NCBI GenBank assembly: GCA_946614435.1
Contig: CAMOGW010000007.1
Coordinates: 30,087 to 94,086 of the forward strand
DNA from: an uncultured Prevotella sp.
Lineage (GTDB): Bacteria; Bacteroidota; Bacteroidia; Bacteroidales; Bacteroidaceae
Length of the DNA stretch: 64,000 nt
Direction of reading: 5' to 3'
Shown here: piece after piece, positions 18,641 through 27,953 of the stretch
Position numbering within the stretch: the first letter of the stretch is position 1
Layout of the letters: each line of letters opens with the position of its first letter
Position numbers and translations under genes: made by a program
Notes under the pieces: generated by a model
Databases searched by the model: none
What the model was told of the DNA's origin: nothing
What the model saw: only the letters and a program-made list of their open reading frames with translations

Positions 18641-18997
18641 TTATTGAGCAGGTGCTTCGGCTGGAGCGGCAGGTGCTTCCTGCTGCGTCTGGCTGGCTCC
18701 GAATCCGGGGAGGTTGCTCGGGTTGGTGGCGGGCACCTCAACACCTTCCATCACGGAGTTGTCGGTAGCAGACTTGGGAGCGCTGAAGGTGCACAGCACG
18801 CTCAGCACGACCATGACGGCTGCCAGACCGAAGGTCATTTTCTCTATGAGGTCGGTGGTTTGGCGAACGCCTGCAATCTGGTTGTAGGACGAGAAGTTTT
18901 GTGCCAGGCCGCCGCCTTTTGACTCTTGCATGAGCACGATGAGAATCATCAGTGCCGAGACGATCAGGATGAAGATTACGAATAGTGTGTAAAGCAT
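18641..18997 (-). CDS. secG: Preprotein translocase subunit SecG
   Basis: SecG is the small accessory subunit of the SecYEG channel. The 118-residue protein has two hydrophobic helices (about 3-21 and 51-71) with the conserved loop LMQESKGGGLAQNF between them. The C-terminal tail is rich in Ala, Pro and Gln, which is usual for Bacteroidota SecG. It is the last gene of a four-gene group with the sigma54 activator, lptE and a TPR gene, seven bases from the TPR gene. Confidence 0.93.
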   Translation of the reverse strand: MLYTLFVIFILIVSALMILIVLMQESKGGGLAQNFSSYNQIAGVRQTTDLIEKMTFGLAAVMVVLSVLCTFSAPKSATDNSVMEGVEVPATNPSNLPGFGASQTQQEAPAAPAEAPAQ

Positions 18998-19004
18998 TGT
19001 TTTT

Positions 19005-19769
19005 TTAGTTTATTTTTTTGTTATTATTGATGATTAATTTCTCGAGGAATCGAATTTGGTCTGCAAAGTAAGCATTTTTTTTTGGATATTGCAAACTTAA
19101 ACGGCTAATAATTTCTAAAGCCTTTGAATATCTGCCCTGTTTGATGTAAATTCGGGCTAGTGTCTCGGTGAAATAGCTCTCTTCGGCCTTTTTCTCGTCG
19201 GAAGAGGCGGCATCGGGTATGTCGGGCTTCAGGGTGGGGTTCTCGCTGAGCACGATCTTGCCTTTGTCGTTTTCGATGAAGGTGTCGATGAGGTTCTGCC
19301 CGATCATCTGCGGGGCCTCGTCGGCCTGTGTGCGCTCCTCGTCGCTCTCGCTCTCTATGAGGTAGGCCACGTAGTCAACGGCTGCATCGGCGGGGGTGGG
19401 CTTCCGCTTTGTCTTCTTGTCGTCGCCCTCAGCGGCTTGGGGTATGGACTCCAGGAAGTTGTCGATGAGCGAGATGGTGCGGCTCTGCTGTTCTTGCGGC
19501 TGTGCCGTCTTTGGCTTTTCCCTTTTCTGTGGGGCCAGCTGGTAGTGGCCTGCCTCTATGAGCTGGAACAGCACTTTCCGGTCGGTGATGTAGATGGCGG
19601 CTTGGCGCAGCTCCTCGTCGAACGTGGAGTCGTGGAGGAGGTAGAGATTCTGCAGCATGAGCAGCCTCGCGGTCTGGAAATAGGGATGGAGGGCCAGCAT
19701 GGAGCGCAGCTCGTAGAGGGTGTCGCGATTGAGCCGTTCAGGATGTTTGATGAGTTCGGTGAGTACCAT
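19005..19769 (-). CDS. TPR-containing protein of the lptE-secG cluster
   Basis: The protein (254 residues) has helical N- and C-terminal parts joined by a charged, low-complexity linker. The C-terminal segment TETLARIYIKQGRYSKALEI is a typical tetratricopeptide helix pair. No signal peptide or membrane segment is seen, so it is probably cytoplasmic. I chose the ATG at 19769 because the longer frame (to 19841) would run into lptE. The gene sits between lptE and secG. Its function is unknown; TPR proteins usually mediate protein contacts. Confidence 0.7.
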   Translation of the reverse strand: MVLTELIKHPERLNRDTLYELRSMLALHPYFQTARLLMLQNLYLLHDSTFDEELRQAAIYITDRKVLFQLIEAGHYQLAPQKREKPKTAQPQEQQSRTISLIDNFLESIPQAAEGDDKKTKRKPTPADAAVDYVAYLIESESDEERTQADEAPQMIGQNLIDTFIENDKGKIVLSENPTLKPDIPDAASSDEKKAEESYFTETLARIYIKQGRYSKALEIISRLSLQYPKKNAYFADQIRFLEKLIINNNKKIN

Positions 19770-19818
19770 TCTGCTTGTTTTCTGTCGTTTTTTTATCTGG
19801 AAGTGTCGGGGGGGGGCA

Positions 19819-20352
19819 TCACCAGTTGGCCACGGTGGCATTGAATATCTGCTCGGTGATTTCCTTGACCATCTGGTTCACCAGCTCCTCCTGAACGGAG
19901 TTCAGCGAGCGCGTGGTGTCGTAGGTGGCTGTGGCGGTGAACTGGCGCTCAAAGTCTTCAGCGTGGTTGGTGTTGTTGGTGAATCTCACGTTGACGGTCA
20001 TCGAGAGTTCGGTCTGTGCCGAGTATCCCTCGGCTGAGACTGACTTGTTGCGCTGCTCGTAGCGGGTGATCTCACCGTCTAATCGCAGGTCGCCGTTTGC
20101 CCTGACCTGTATGAGCTTGGTGTGGTTGGCATACTGGTCCTTCAGCTGGTTGTTGAAGATGTTGGCCATCGGTCCCCATACGTAGTTGGCGCGAATGGGG
20201 AACTCGCTGATCTGTATGGTCTTCGTCTTGGTGTAGTCAACGCTGGCACCGTTGAACGTGTAGCTGATGGAGCATGACTGCACCGCGAAGCTGGCCGTGA
20301 GCAGCGCCATGCCGAGGGCGAGCGATAGGAAAACACGTCGTCTATTCGTCAT
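19819..20352 (-). CDS. lptE: LptE-family lipopolysaccharide assembly lipoprotein
   Basis: This is a lipoprotein of 177 residues: an N-terminal hydrophobic stretch ends in a lipobox (AVQSCS), followed by the Bacteroidota LptE pattern SISYTFNGASVDYTKTKTI with a GPMANIF segment. LptE plugs and helps assemble the outer-membrane LptD channel for LPS. Start ATG 20352 is preferred; another ATG nine bases upstream is possible. It overlaps the end of the sigma54 activator gene by 11 bases. The next gene, a TPR protein, begins 49 bases on. Confidence 0.82.
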   Translation of the reverse strand: MTNRRRVFLSLALGMALLTASFAVQSCSISYTFNGASVDYTKTKTIQISEFPIRANYVWGPMANIFNNQLKDQYANHTKLIQVRANGDLRLDGEITRYEQRNKSVSAEGYSAQTELSMTVNVRFTNNTNHAEDFERQFTATATYDTTRSLNSVQEELVNQMVKEITEQIFNATVANW

Positions 20353-21583
20353 TGAACCCATATTGTTTAAGTCGTCTGTAGAGTGTGCGGTCGCTGATGC
20401 CCAGTTCCTGAGCCGCCTTCTTGCGGTTGCCGTTGTTGCGCTCGAGCGCCTTGATGAGTGTTTGCCGGCTGAGGTCGCTCAGGTTCAGGTTCTCGGGTGT
20501 GGCCGTCGGCTCGATGTATTCCTCGGCAATGGCGTCTTCCATGTTGGCCACCACGGGCTGAATGCTCTGAATGGGCTGCAGCGGCTGCATGGGGGGCGTG
20601 GCTGAGCTGCCGATGATGGTGGGCGGCTTGGTCTGAACGTCCTCTATCTGCTTCTTGAGCAAGCTCATCTCGCGGCGCATGTCGTTCACGTTACCGCGCA
20701 GCTCGAAGAGGATCTTATAGAGAATCTCGCGCTCGTTCTCGAAGGAGTGGTCGGTGCTGCCGGAGTTTACGACTGCAAGCTGGGTGCTCTCCCTGTCTTG
20801 CGGAATGAACTGTGCCAGCACGTCGGGGGTGATGGTGCGCTCGGGGCTGAGCACGGAGATCTGCTGGGTGATGTTCTTCAGCTGGCGCACGTTGCCCGGC
20901 CACTTGTAGCGCATCAGCATCTGCTTGGCCTCGTCGGTGAGCTGCACGCGGTCCATCTTGTACTTCTCGGCCATCTGCATGGCGAAGAGCCTGAACAGGA
21001 GCACGATGTCCTCGCCGCGCTCGCGCAGGGGAGGCATCTGCACGGCCACTTCGTTCAGGCGGTAGTACAGGTCTTCTCTGAATCGGCCTTCGCTGATGGC
21101 TTTCTGGATGTTGACGTTGGTGGCTGCCACGATGCGCACGTCGGTCTTGCGCACTTCGGTAGCGCCTACGGGAATGTACTCACCGTTCTCCAGGACGCGT
21201 AGCAGTCGGGCTTGTGTGGCTAAGGGCAGCTCGCCCACCTCGTCGAGGAAAAGGGTGCCTTTGTTGGCCACTCCGAAGTAGCCTGGCGAGTCGTTGATGG
21301 CTCCGGTGAAGGAGCCCTTCACGTGGCCGAACAGCTCGGAGTCGATGGTGCCTTCGGGAATGGAGCCGCAGTTGATGGCAAAATACTTCTCGCGACGGCG
21401 TGGCGAGTTGTCGTGAATGATGCGGGGAATGATCTCTTTGCCTACTCCGCTTTCGCCAATGATGAGTACGCTGAGGTCGGTGGGTGCCACCTGGAGCGCC
21501 ACGTCAATCACGTGATTCAGGGAATCACAGTTGCCAACAATGTTGTATCGTTGTTTGATGTTTTGTAGTTCTGTACTCTTCAT
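20342..21583 (-). CDS. Sigma54-dependent activator without receiver domain
   Basis: This 413-residue protein is a bacterial enhancer-binding protein. The AAA+ domain begins almost at the N-terminus, with Walker A GESGVGKE (43-50), GSFTGA at 90-95 (a variant of the GAFTGA loop that contacts sigma54), Walker B LFLDEVGE (111-118) and RFREDLYYRL. The C-terminal part has a variable linker and a Fis-type helix-turn-helix (NNGNRKKAAQELGISDRTLY). There is no N-terminal receiver, GAF or PAS domain, so activity is presumably controlled by level or a partner protein. It leads the lptE-TPR-secG group. Confidence 0.92.
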   Translation of the reverse strand: MKSTELQNIKQRYNIVGNCDSLNHVIDVALQVAPTDLSVLIIGESGVGKEIIPRIIHDNSPRRREKYFAINCGSIPEGTIDSELFGHVKGSFTGAINDSPGYFGVANKGTLFLDEVGELPLATQARLLRVLENGEYIPVGATEVRKTDVRIVAATNVNIQKAISEGRFREDLYYRLNEVAVQMPPLRERGEDIVLLFRLFAMQMAEKYKMDRVQLTDEAKQMLMRYKWPGNVRQLKNITQQISVLSPERTITPDVLAQFIPQDRESTQLAVVNSGSTDHSFENEREILYKILFELRGNVNDMRREMSLLKKQIEDVQTKPPTIIGSSATPPMQPLQPIQSIQPVVANMEDAIAEEYIEPTATPENLNLSDLSRQTLIKALERNNGNRKKAAQELGISDRTLYRRLKQYGFNDE

Positions 21584-21591
21584 AAGGCTGA

Positions 21592-21599
21592 CAAAATTA
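21592..21599 (-). promoter_or_regulatory. Promoter for the sigma54 activator-lptE-secG group
   Basis: CAAAATTA reads TAATTTTG on the minus strand, nine bases before the start codon. It lies in a 79-base gap after the flippase gene, suggesting a second transcription start within the long minus-strand string. Confidence 0.5.
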
Positions 21600-21662
21600 C
21601 ATATTTTTTTTCACAATGCTGCAATTATGGCAGGAATTTAAGCGTTTTTAGCGAGTAGGCAG

Positions 21663-22682
21663 CTATTTTGAGGCATATTTCTTGCCTGAACTTTCTATTT
21701 TTATGAGGAGCAGTCCGATGCCTGTCCAGATGAGCTCGCGCAGTCGGACAATCAAGGCCACGAAAATGCCTGCCGAGGCCGTCATGCCAAGTCCGTTGAC
21801 CGACATGAGGAATCCGCCTTCACGGCCTCCTAACTGTAGCGGAATGAAGAAAAGCATGTTGGCAATCAGCGAGGTGAAGGCTAAGATGAGAATGCACTGA
21901 ATGTAGTTAGCCTCAGGCATAATCACCAATAGTACGAACATGATTTCGAGTGCCGAGACGATTCGGCACGACAATTCGAGCATGACGGCCAGCACAAAGG
22001 TGCGGCGGTTCTGATTGTGAAGTGAGGCTATCTGGTGGTCGATCGTGGTGAGGCGGGCTGAGTGGCGCGCTGTCATTCGCTGTGCCCATGCCTTAACGAG
22101 GGGGATGTGGCTCAGAATCGTCATCACGGTGCGGGCAATGCCTTTCCTATAGCCCTTGATGAAGAACCAGATGGCGGTGAGGCAGAACAGGGTCACCAGG
22201 ATCAGAACGGTGCTCATGAGAACATTCAGCGGCTCGGTCATTACGAAGAGGATGCAGGCAATCAGCCAGAACCAGAAGTGAGAGAAGATGTGTGTCATCG
22301 TGTGCAGAATGACCGACGAGGTGGCGCGCTCGGTGCCTATCTTAGGCGACAGCGACATGATCTTGTAGGGTTCGCCTCCCATCAGTCCGCCGGGAGTGGC
22401 ATAGTTGAGCGCAAAGCCTGAAACGGTAATCTTGTAGAGCCAAAGGAAGGAGACGGGCGATGGCTGCCTGTCGGATTGAGTCGCAGACTGACTGTTGATG
22501 ATGATCCACCAGGCGGCTGTGTTGAAGAGGTAGAGCACGGCCCACAGAGCTACGACGGCCAGGAACCAATAGCCTGCACGCCGCACACCCTCACAGACCT
22601 CATTGAAGTTGAGCTGAGTAACCATCAGCGCAAGGACAATGAGACCTATGATGAAAAATATGTTCTGGTGCTTCTTCTTCAA
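21663..22682 (-). CDS. Flippase-like integral membrane protein (LPG synthase TM / UPF0104 family)
   Basis: The 339-residue protein has about eight hydrophobic segments. It belongs to the family that includes the membrane half of MprF and archaeal AglD-like proteins, recognised from ATPGGLMGGEPYKIMSLS and QLGGREGGFLMSV. Members are thought to move lipids or lipid-linked sugars across the membrane; the substrate here is unknown. There is no LPG synthase catalytic domain. It overlaps pdxA by four bases. Confidence 0.82.
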   Translation of the reverse strand: MKKKHQNIFFIIGLIVLALMVTQLNFNEVCEGVRRAGYWFLAVVALWAVLYLFNTAAWWIIINSQSATQSDRQPSPVSFLWLYKITVSGFALNYATPGGLMGGEPYKIMSLSPKIGTERATSSVILHTMTHIFSHFWFWLIACILFVMTEPLNVLMSTVLILVTLFCLTAIWFFIKGYRKGIARTVMTILSHIPLVKAWAQRMTARHSARLTTIDHQIASLHNQNRRTFVLAVMLELSCRIVSALEIMFVLLVIMPEANYIQCILILAFTSLIANMLFFIPLQLGGREGGFLMSVNGLGMTASAGIFVALIVRLRELIWTGIGLLLIKIESSGKKYASK

Positions 22683-23800
22683 TTCTTGGGCGTTTTAGGA
22701 GCGGGCGATGACTGGCCTTCTTGCCCTATGGGTGAGCGGAAGCGTACTTTCTCGCTATCGTCGCGTTTCTCGTGATAGAGCTTCGGCAGCGGATTGGCCA
22801 ACGGCTTGTCGTAGTCTTTGCGATTGCGGAAAATGTCGATGGCCGCGTAGATGGCATGGCAAAGCATGGCGGGTGAAGCCTGGTTGCGACCTGCCATGCC
22901 GAACTGCGTGCCGATGGCGGGAGCAGTGCGCACGATGGGCAGTCCGGCTGTGTACCTGATTCCCTCGTCAGGACAGATGGTCTTGAACGGAGTGAGACCT
23001 TGGTCATGATACATGGCCAAGACTCCGTCGAAATGATAATAGTCGCCATTGCCGAAGAAATTGTCGGCTGCATAGGGGCCGAATGCCTGAATGCCCTTGT
23101 TCTCCAGCTCTTCAATGGCTGGAATGATGATTTCCTGCTCCTCTTCGCCCAAAGCGCCGTCTTCGCCGCATCGGGGATTGAGCGAGAGCACGGCAATGCG
23201 CGGACTCGTGATGCGCATGTCGCGGCGTAGCGATTCGAAGAAACGCTCGCCTTTCTCGACGATCTTCTGCTTGGTGATGGATTCAGAGATGTCTTTGATG
23301 GCAACATTGTTGGTCACCAGTGCCACGCGGAGTTCTTCGTTCATCAGGATGCTGATGCCAGCCCCCTTGCCCAGCTTGCGCTCCAGGTAGTCGGCATGTC
23401 CCTGAAAGCCCTCGATCGTGCTGCGGTTCACTGGGGCGGTGACCAACACCTGAACCAGCCCTTTCTGATAGTCCTCGATAGCTCTGTCGATGGCGCTCAA
23501 CGCTGCCTTGCCTGATTCAGGGGTTGCTTCTCCAAAGGTGACGTTGACATCATCATCGTTGAAGCAGTTCAGCAGATTGACCTTGTTGGGATGGGCTTCT
23601 TCAGCATTGTTTATCACAGAGAGCTGCAGCTCGCTGTGAATGGAATGGGCATGATAGGTGGCCAGCTTTGACGAGCCGTAAATGACAGGGGTACACAACT
23701 CGAGCATGGTGGAATCTTCAAATGCCTTGAAAATCATCTCATAACCAATGCCGTTCGTATCGCCACTCGTGATGGCTACAATTATTTTCTTATCGTTCAT
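22679..23800 (-). CDS. pdxA: 4-hydroxythreonine-4-phosphate dehydrogenase
   Basis: PdxA oxidises 4-phosphohydroxy-L-threonine in pyridoxal phosphate synthesis. The 373-residue protein starts IIVAITSGDTNGIGYEMI, has the active-site region TAPVNRSTIEGFQGHADYLE, and the metal-binding MYHDQGLTPFKTI followed by GLPIVRTAPAIGTQFGMAG. It has a slightly longer polar tail than usual, ending in SPAPKTPKN. Neighbours rlmN (28 bases upstream) and the flippase share its transcript; neither is a PLP gene. Confidence 0.95.
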   Translation of the reverse strand: MNDKKIIVAITSGDTNGIGYEMIFKAFEDSTMLELCTPVIYGSSKLATYHAHSIHSELQLSVINNAEEAHPNKVNLLNCFNDDDVNVTFGEATPESGKAALSAIDRAIEDYQKGLVQVLVTAPVNRSTIEGFQGHADYLERKLGKGAGISILMNEELRVALVTNNVAIKDISESITKQKIVEKGERFFESLRRDMRITSPRIAVLSLNPRCGEDGALGEEEQEIIIPAIEELENKGIQAFGPYAADNFFGNGDYYHFDGVLAMYHDQGLTPFKTICPDEGIRYTAGLPIVRTAPAIGTQFGMAGRNQASPAMLCHAIYAAIDIFRNRKDYDKPLANPLPKLYHEKRDDSEKVRFRSPIGQEGQSSPAPKTPKN

Positions 23801-23828
23801 ATTTCAGTTAGATTGTTATTGTTTTAAA

Positions 23829-24899
23829 TCATTCTTTTTCGTTCTTTTTCGCTGTTGAGAGCAATCCGCAGGCAGCGTAGATGTCTTGTCCACGGCTTGC
23901 CCGTATGGTGGTATAGACTCCGTGGCTCGTGAGATAGTCACGCAGTGATTCCATGCGCTTCTCATCGGCTCCAGGGAGGTCTATGTTCGGAATCGGGTGA
24001 AACCGGATCAGGTTCACCCTACATTCAAGTCCCTTGAGCAGCTTCACGATCTCGCGTCCATGCTCCATCGTGTCGTTGAGACCTGCAAAGCAGATGTACT
24101 CGAACGAACACCGGCGCTGGTGGGTGAAGTCATATTGCTTGAGCAGCGCCACTACGTCGGTGAGATGCTGACTCCGTTCTACTGGCATGAGCTCGGCTCG
24201 CTGGCGGTGGAGTGGTGAGTGCATGGAGATGGCCACGTGGCACTGGCTCTCGTCGAGAAAACGCTTCAGCTTGTCGATGATGCCCACCGAACTCACGGTG
24301 ATGCGCTTAGGGCTCCAGGCAACTCCTTGCTCGCTTGTCAGGATGTGTGTGGCATGAAGCACATTGTCTAAATTGTCCATCGGCTCACCCTGTCCCATGA
24401 ACACAATGTTGGTTAAGCGTTCACGCTCGGGTAGGGAGTATATCTGATTGAGAATGTCGGCGGTGGTCAGATGCCCTTCGAACCCCTGTTTGCCAGTCTG
24501 ACAGAACAGACAATTCATTTTGCAGCCCACTTGGCATGACACACAGAGCGTTGCCCGGTCTTTGTCGGGAATGAACACGGTCTCAACAAACAAATGTCTT
24601 GAACCGTTCTCGGAAGTAGTCCTTACGGGAAAGAGATACTTGATGGTTCCGTCGATACTCTTCTGGCAGTCGATGGGCGGCATGGAACCTATACAGTAGG
24701 CGGCAGCCAGACGTTCGCGATTGGCTTTCGAGAGATTGGTCATCTCGTCGATAGACGTGACGCCCTTCTCGTAGATCCATCGCGAAATCTGTCCTCCAGT
24801 AAAATTGGGCATGCCTAAGCTTTTGGCCACCTCTTTTAGTTCTGCGGTAGTCTTACCGAGGAGCACCTCTTTCTTTGTTTCACTGCAAGCTTCAGCCAT
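23829..24899 (-). CDS. rlmN: 23S rRNA (adenine-2503-C2) methyltransferase RlmN
   Basis: RlmN is a radical-SAM enzyme that methylates A2503 of 23S rRNA (and A37 of some tRNAs). The 356-residue protein has the CX3CX2C motif in SCQVGCKMNCLFCQTG, the GQGEPMDN motif and the C-terminal catalytic cysteine region near ASRGQDIYAACGLLS. ATG 24899 fits family length; the longer open frame to 24971 would overlap fbp. Spacing is 31 bases from fbp and 28 to pdxA. Confidence 0.95.
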   Translation of the reverse strand: MAEACSETKKEVLLGKTTAELKEVAKSLGMPNFTGGQISRWIYEKGVTSIDEMTNLSKANRERLAAAYCIGSMPPIDCQKSIDGTIKYLFPVRTTSENGSRHLFVETVFIPDKDRATLCVSCQVGCKMNCLFCQTGKQGFEGHLTTADILNQIYSLPERERLTNIVFMGQGEPMDNLDNVLHATHILTSEQGVAWSPKRITVSSVGIIDKLKRFLDESQCHVAISMHSPLHRQRAELMPVERSQHLTDVVALLKQYDFTHQRRCSFEYICFAGLNDTMEHGREIVKLLKGLECRVNLIRFHPIPNIDLPGADEKRMESLRDYLTSHGVYTTIRASRGQDIYAACGLLSTAKKNEKE

Positions 24900-24930
24900 G
24901 ATATATACTGATTGATGTGTGTGATGCTCT

Positions 24931-26895
24931 TTAGTTTCTCTTCTCCTTGATGATGCCGTGCCTGTAGGCATAGAGTAGGTTCTTCAGGTCTGCAATCTGG
25001 TGGCGCAGCTCCTCGCCCTTGTCCGTATCGGCTACAAGCATGCGGTGGGTTGACATTTCAACAATCTGAGTGGTCGATTTGATGTCGGTTCCCCTTATGA
25101 TGGCATCTTGGGCACTGGTGAACGGCTCGTGCTGTACGAGTTGGAATCCCCGGCTGTGATAGACGAGCGTGTAACCGGCAATGCCTGTCTCTGAATGATA
25201 AGCCTCTGAGAAACCACCGTCAATCACCATCAGCTTTCCTCCTGCCTTGATGGGATTCTCGCCCTTCGACGCATGAACGGGCACATGTCCGTTGATGATA
25301 TGGCGATTCGTACCGCTCACACCGAAAGCATCGAGAATGCGATCGCAGATTTCCTCTGAGTCTCTCAGCAGGAAGTAGTTGCCTTTCTCTTCCTTGTAAG
25401 TATCGCGGTCACTCAGGAAATAGCGCTCGAAAGTAGCCATCTTCGACTTGTCGAACAGTGGGGAGTCCTTGCCGCACCAAAGGTAGAGGAAGTAATCCTT
25501 TGCATACTGTTTGAGGTCGGCAGGCGAATCGTTTTGGAAAGCGGCTCTCACCAACTGCCCGATATACGACATGAGCTCTTTCCCTGCATATTGCTTCCCT
25601 AAGATTTCCACGTTCTTCAAAGTCCCGTCGGCATTTAGGGGGATGGAGGCGTGGAAGAGCAGATTCTGATTGCAGATGTTATACATGCACCCGTGGCTGA
25701 GGATGATGCGTATATGCTTTCTGAGCTTTTCGCTCACGCGGAACGAGTGATGCAGCTTCTGCATGAGAGCCGTCTCTTCTTCAGTCATCTCAGACGGATG
25801 ATTGGGGTCGATGGTGGGGAAATTGCACGATTTCATCTCGTAGGCTTTTCCGGCAATGGTGCAGGTATGCTTCTCAAAATCAATAGTCTCCAACAAACAG
25901 CGGTCCTCCATGTTCCATTCAGGGCGACGGTGGAAGATGCTGGCTTCCTGCTTGAACTGAATGACGGAGATTGCCTTGTGCATCTTGGCTGTCAGCTGCA
26001 GTGTCTTGTCGTCCATGGAGATTCCTTTCAGGAGCTTTGGAATGAACTCAGTACACGGATCGTCGCCATAGGTCTCCAATGCAAATGTTGCAAGGGGAAC
26101 GAGGTTGATGCCATATCCTTCTTCAAGCGTGGCAAGGTTGGCATAGCGGAGCGATAGGCGAAGGACATTGCATATACATGCATCGTTGCCTGCCGAGGCT
26201 CCCATCCAGAGCATGTCATGGTTGCCCCATTGAATGTCCCATGCATGGTATTGGCGCAAGGTGTCGAGAATGATGTGTGCTCCGGGACCTCGATCATAGA
26301 TGTCGCCTAAGATGTGGAGCTGGTCGATAGCCAGCCGGTGAATGACGTTGCAGATGGCCGTGATAAAGTCGTCGGCACGTCCTGTTGATATGATTGTGTC
26401 AACAATAACAGCTACATACGCAGCCTTGTCTTGGTCGTCGGAGCGTTCATGGAGCAGCTCTTCAATAATGTAGGAGAATTCTTCCGGCAGGGACTTGCGC
26501 ACTTTCGAGCGCGTATATTTAGATGACACTTCGCGACACACCTTCACCAGCTGATGAATGGTGATGTGATACCAGTCGTCAATGTCTTGTTCTACAGCTT
26601 TAATAAGCTCCAGCTTCTGTTCTGGATAGTAGATGAGCGTGCAGAGTTCTTTTTTCTCAGTCTCACGTATAGAGTTGCCGAATATTTCCGATACCTTACG
26701 CTTGATGTTTCCGGAGGCATTTTTCAGCACGTGAATGAAAGCCTCATGCTCTCCGTGCAGATCAGCCAGAAAGTGTTCTGTGCCCTTGGGCAAGTTTAGG
26801 ATTGCTTCAAGGTTGATAATTTCCCCTGCAGCATCTGCTACGGTAGGGAATGTATGTGAAAGCAGATTTAAATATCGTTCTTCTTCGTTATTCAT
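24931..26895 (-). CDS. fbp: Fructose-1,6-bisphosphatase, class III
   Basis: This is the large class III FBPase known from Firmicutes and Bacteroidota, a metallophosphatase of gluconeogenesis unrelated to class I. The 654-residue protein shows FLADLHGEHEAF near residue 45, GDIYDRGPGAH, WGNHDMLWMG, and ILSHGCMYN further on, which supply the metal-binding Asp, His and Asn residues of a calcineurin-like fold. It overlaps the stop of the upstream half-glycosyltransferase gene by four bases. Confidence 0.95.
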   Translation of the reverse strand: MNNEEERYLNLLSHTFPTVADAAGEIINLEAILNLPKGTEHFLADLHGEHEAFIHVLKNASGNIKRKVSEIFGNSIRETEKKELCTLIYYPEQKLELIKAVEQDIDDWYHITIHQLVKVCREVSSKYTRSKVRKSLPEEFSYIIEELLHERSDDQDKAAYVAVIVDTIISTGRADDFITAICNVIHRLAIDQLHILGDIYDRGPGAHIILDTLRQYHAWDIQWGNHDMLWMGASAGNDACICNVLRLSLRYANLATLEEGYGINLVPLATFALETYGDDPCTEFIPKLLKGISMDDKTLQLTAKMHKAISVIQFKQEASIFHRRPEWNMEDRCLLETIDFEKHTCTIAGKAYEMKSCNFPTIDPNHPSEMTEEETALMQKLHHSFRVSEKLRKHIRIILSHGCMYNICNQNLLFHASIPLNADGTLKNVEILGKQYAGKELMSYIGQLVRAAFQNDSPADLKQYAKDYFLYLWCGKDSPLFDKSKMATFERYFLSDRDTYKEEKGNYFLLRDSEEICDRILDAFGVSGTNRHIINGHVPVHASKGENPIKAGGKLMVIDGGFSEAYHSETGIAGYTLVYHSRGFQLVQHEPFTSAQDAIIRGTDIKSTTQIVEMSTHRMLVADTDKGEELRHQIADLKNLLYAYRHGIIKEKRN

Positions 26896-27923
26896 ATTTC
26901 AAGATGTTTTTCTATCTTCTCTCTGATTCGTTTTGCCTCAGTGCCGTTTGTCGGAGCACAGGGCATGAAACCTTCGTCAAAGTTACTTTGTTCTTTCAAT
27001 ATTTGCAGAAGGGCAGAAAAGAAACTGTCCAGCCGTTCACTCTTTAGCTGTTGCATCAGCACGTCATCCTCAACATCGTCGTGTCTTAATGCTTGGTCCA
27101 GTTCCAGCAAAGGCAATAAGGACAGCTCGCCGGCTTCTGCTTTTTGCCGTATCTCTCTGACCATCTCGATGATGGGCTTTCCTGCGACTGACGCTGGCTT
27201 TTTATAATCATTGGGCAGATAACTGGATAGGAGGCTTCTTCGTGGAATGCTGATTCCCATGTTCACCATCCCTCTTTCTAAATAAGGTGTGACGCCCTCT
27301 TGCTCAGCATAGATGAGCATAAGATTCCAATCTGCAGAAGCTTTATCAAACGGCTTTGCCCATCTTTCATCGTGCGTGATACCCACTTTGAGTAAAGAGC
27401 GCATGGCTGCACGGGTGTTCTCGTCCATCAGTTCGAAAACATTTGAAATCATCACCTGTTCGTAAATCCTGCGATGCGCCTCTTGCAATTTCTCGATTGT
27501 CGTAGAACGTGTGACGATAGGATTGTAAACCGTCTCTATGCGCGAGTTCCATCCTTGTTTCTTCAATTCTTCTGCCTCAATCGGGCCGCGTGCTATCATT
27601 GCATAGGCATGACCGACGAGTGTCTGAATGTTCGAGTTCATGAGCTTCTGCGGTGCTGGCTCCCACGACTCTAATTGGCCATGTGGCGTTACTACAATAC
27701 GAATGCCCTGGCTTCTTGCCCAAAGAGCTGCCTTGGTGAGCTCGTTAGCATTGCAGCCATGCAGATGAAGAATGTTGGGACTGAACTCCTTGCAGCATTG
27801 TTGTACCTGTTTGGGGTCATCGCAAGCCATCATTTCCATGCTCTTATCCTTCTTCACCAGATTCACGTATTGTGCAATCATGCTGTCGGATTGCGGATAT
27901 ATATGAAGCACTTTTATTGACAT
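26892..27923 (-). CDS. Glycosyltransferase-like protein with only an N-terminal GT-B domain
   Basis: The first 150 residues of this 343-residue protein look like the N-terminal Rossmann domain of GT4-type glycosyltransferases: VLHIYPQSDSMIAQYVN, NILHLHGCNANE and VVTPHGQLESWEP, with an ARGPIEAEELKKQGW segment. After the usual hinge (VYNPIVTRSTT) there is no nucleotide-sugar-binding domain and no EX7E motif; instead there are about 190 residues of mostly helical sequence of no family I recognise. A catalytic role is therefore doubtful. It lies between lysA and fbp, overlapping the latter by four bases. Confidence 0.65.
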   Translation of the reverse strand: MSIKVLHIYPQSDSMIAQYVNLVKKDKSMEMMACDDPKQVQQCCKEFSPNILHLHGCNANELTKAALWARSQGIRIVVTPHGQLESWEPAPQKLMNSNIQTLVGHAYAMIARGPIEAEELKKQGWNSRIETVYNPIVTRSTTIEKLQEAHRRIYEQVMISNVFELMDENTRAAMRSLLKVGITHDERWAKPFDKASADWNLMLIYAEQEGVTPYLERGMVNMGISIPRRSLLSSYLPNDYKKPASVAGKPIIEMVREIRQKAEAGELSLLPLLELDQALRHDDVEDDVLMQQLKSERLDSFFSALLQILKEQSNFDEGFMPCAPTNGTEAKRIREKIEKHLEI

Positions 27924-27953
27924 TCGATAGCGCAGAATTGTTAGAGCCGTTTG

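Noticed and set aside
24900..24971. N-terminal extension of RlmN to 24971
   Set aside because: It overlaps the fbp end, has no family match, and ATG 24899 gives the normal length.
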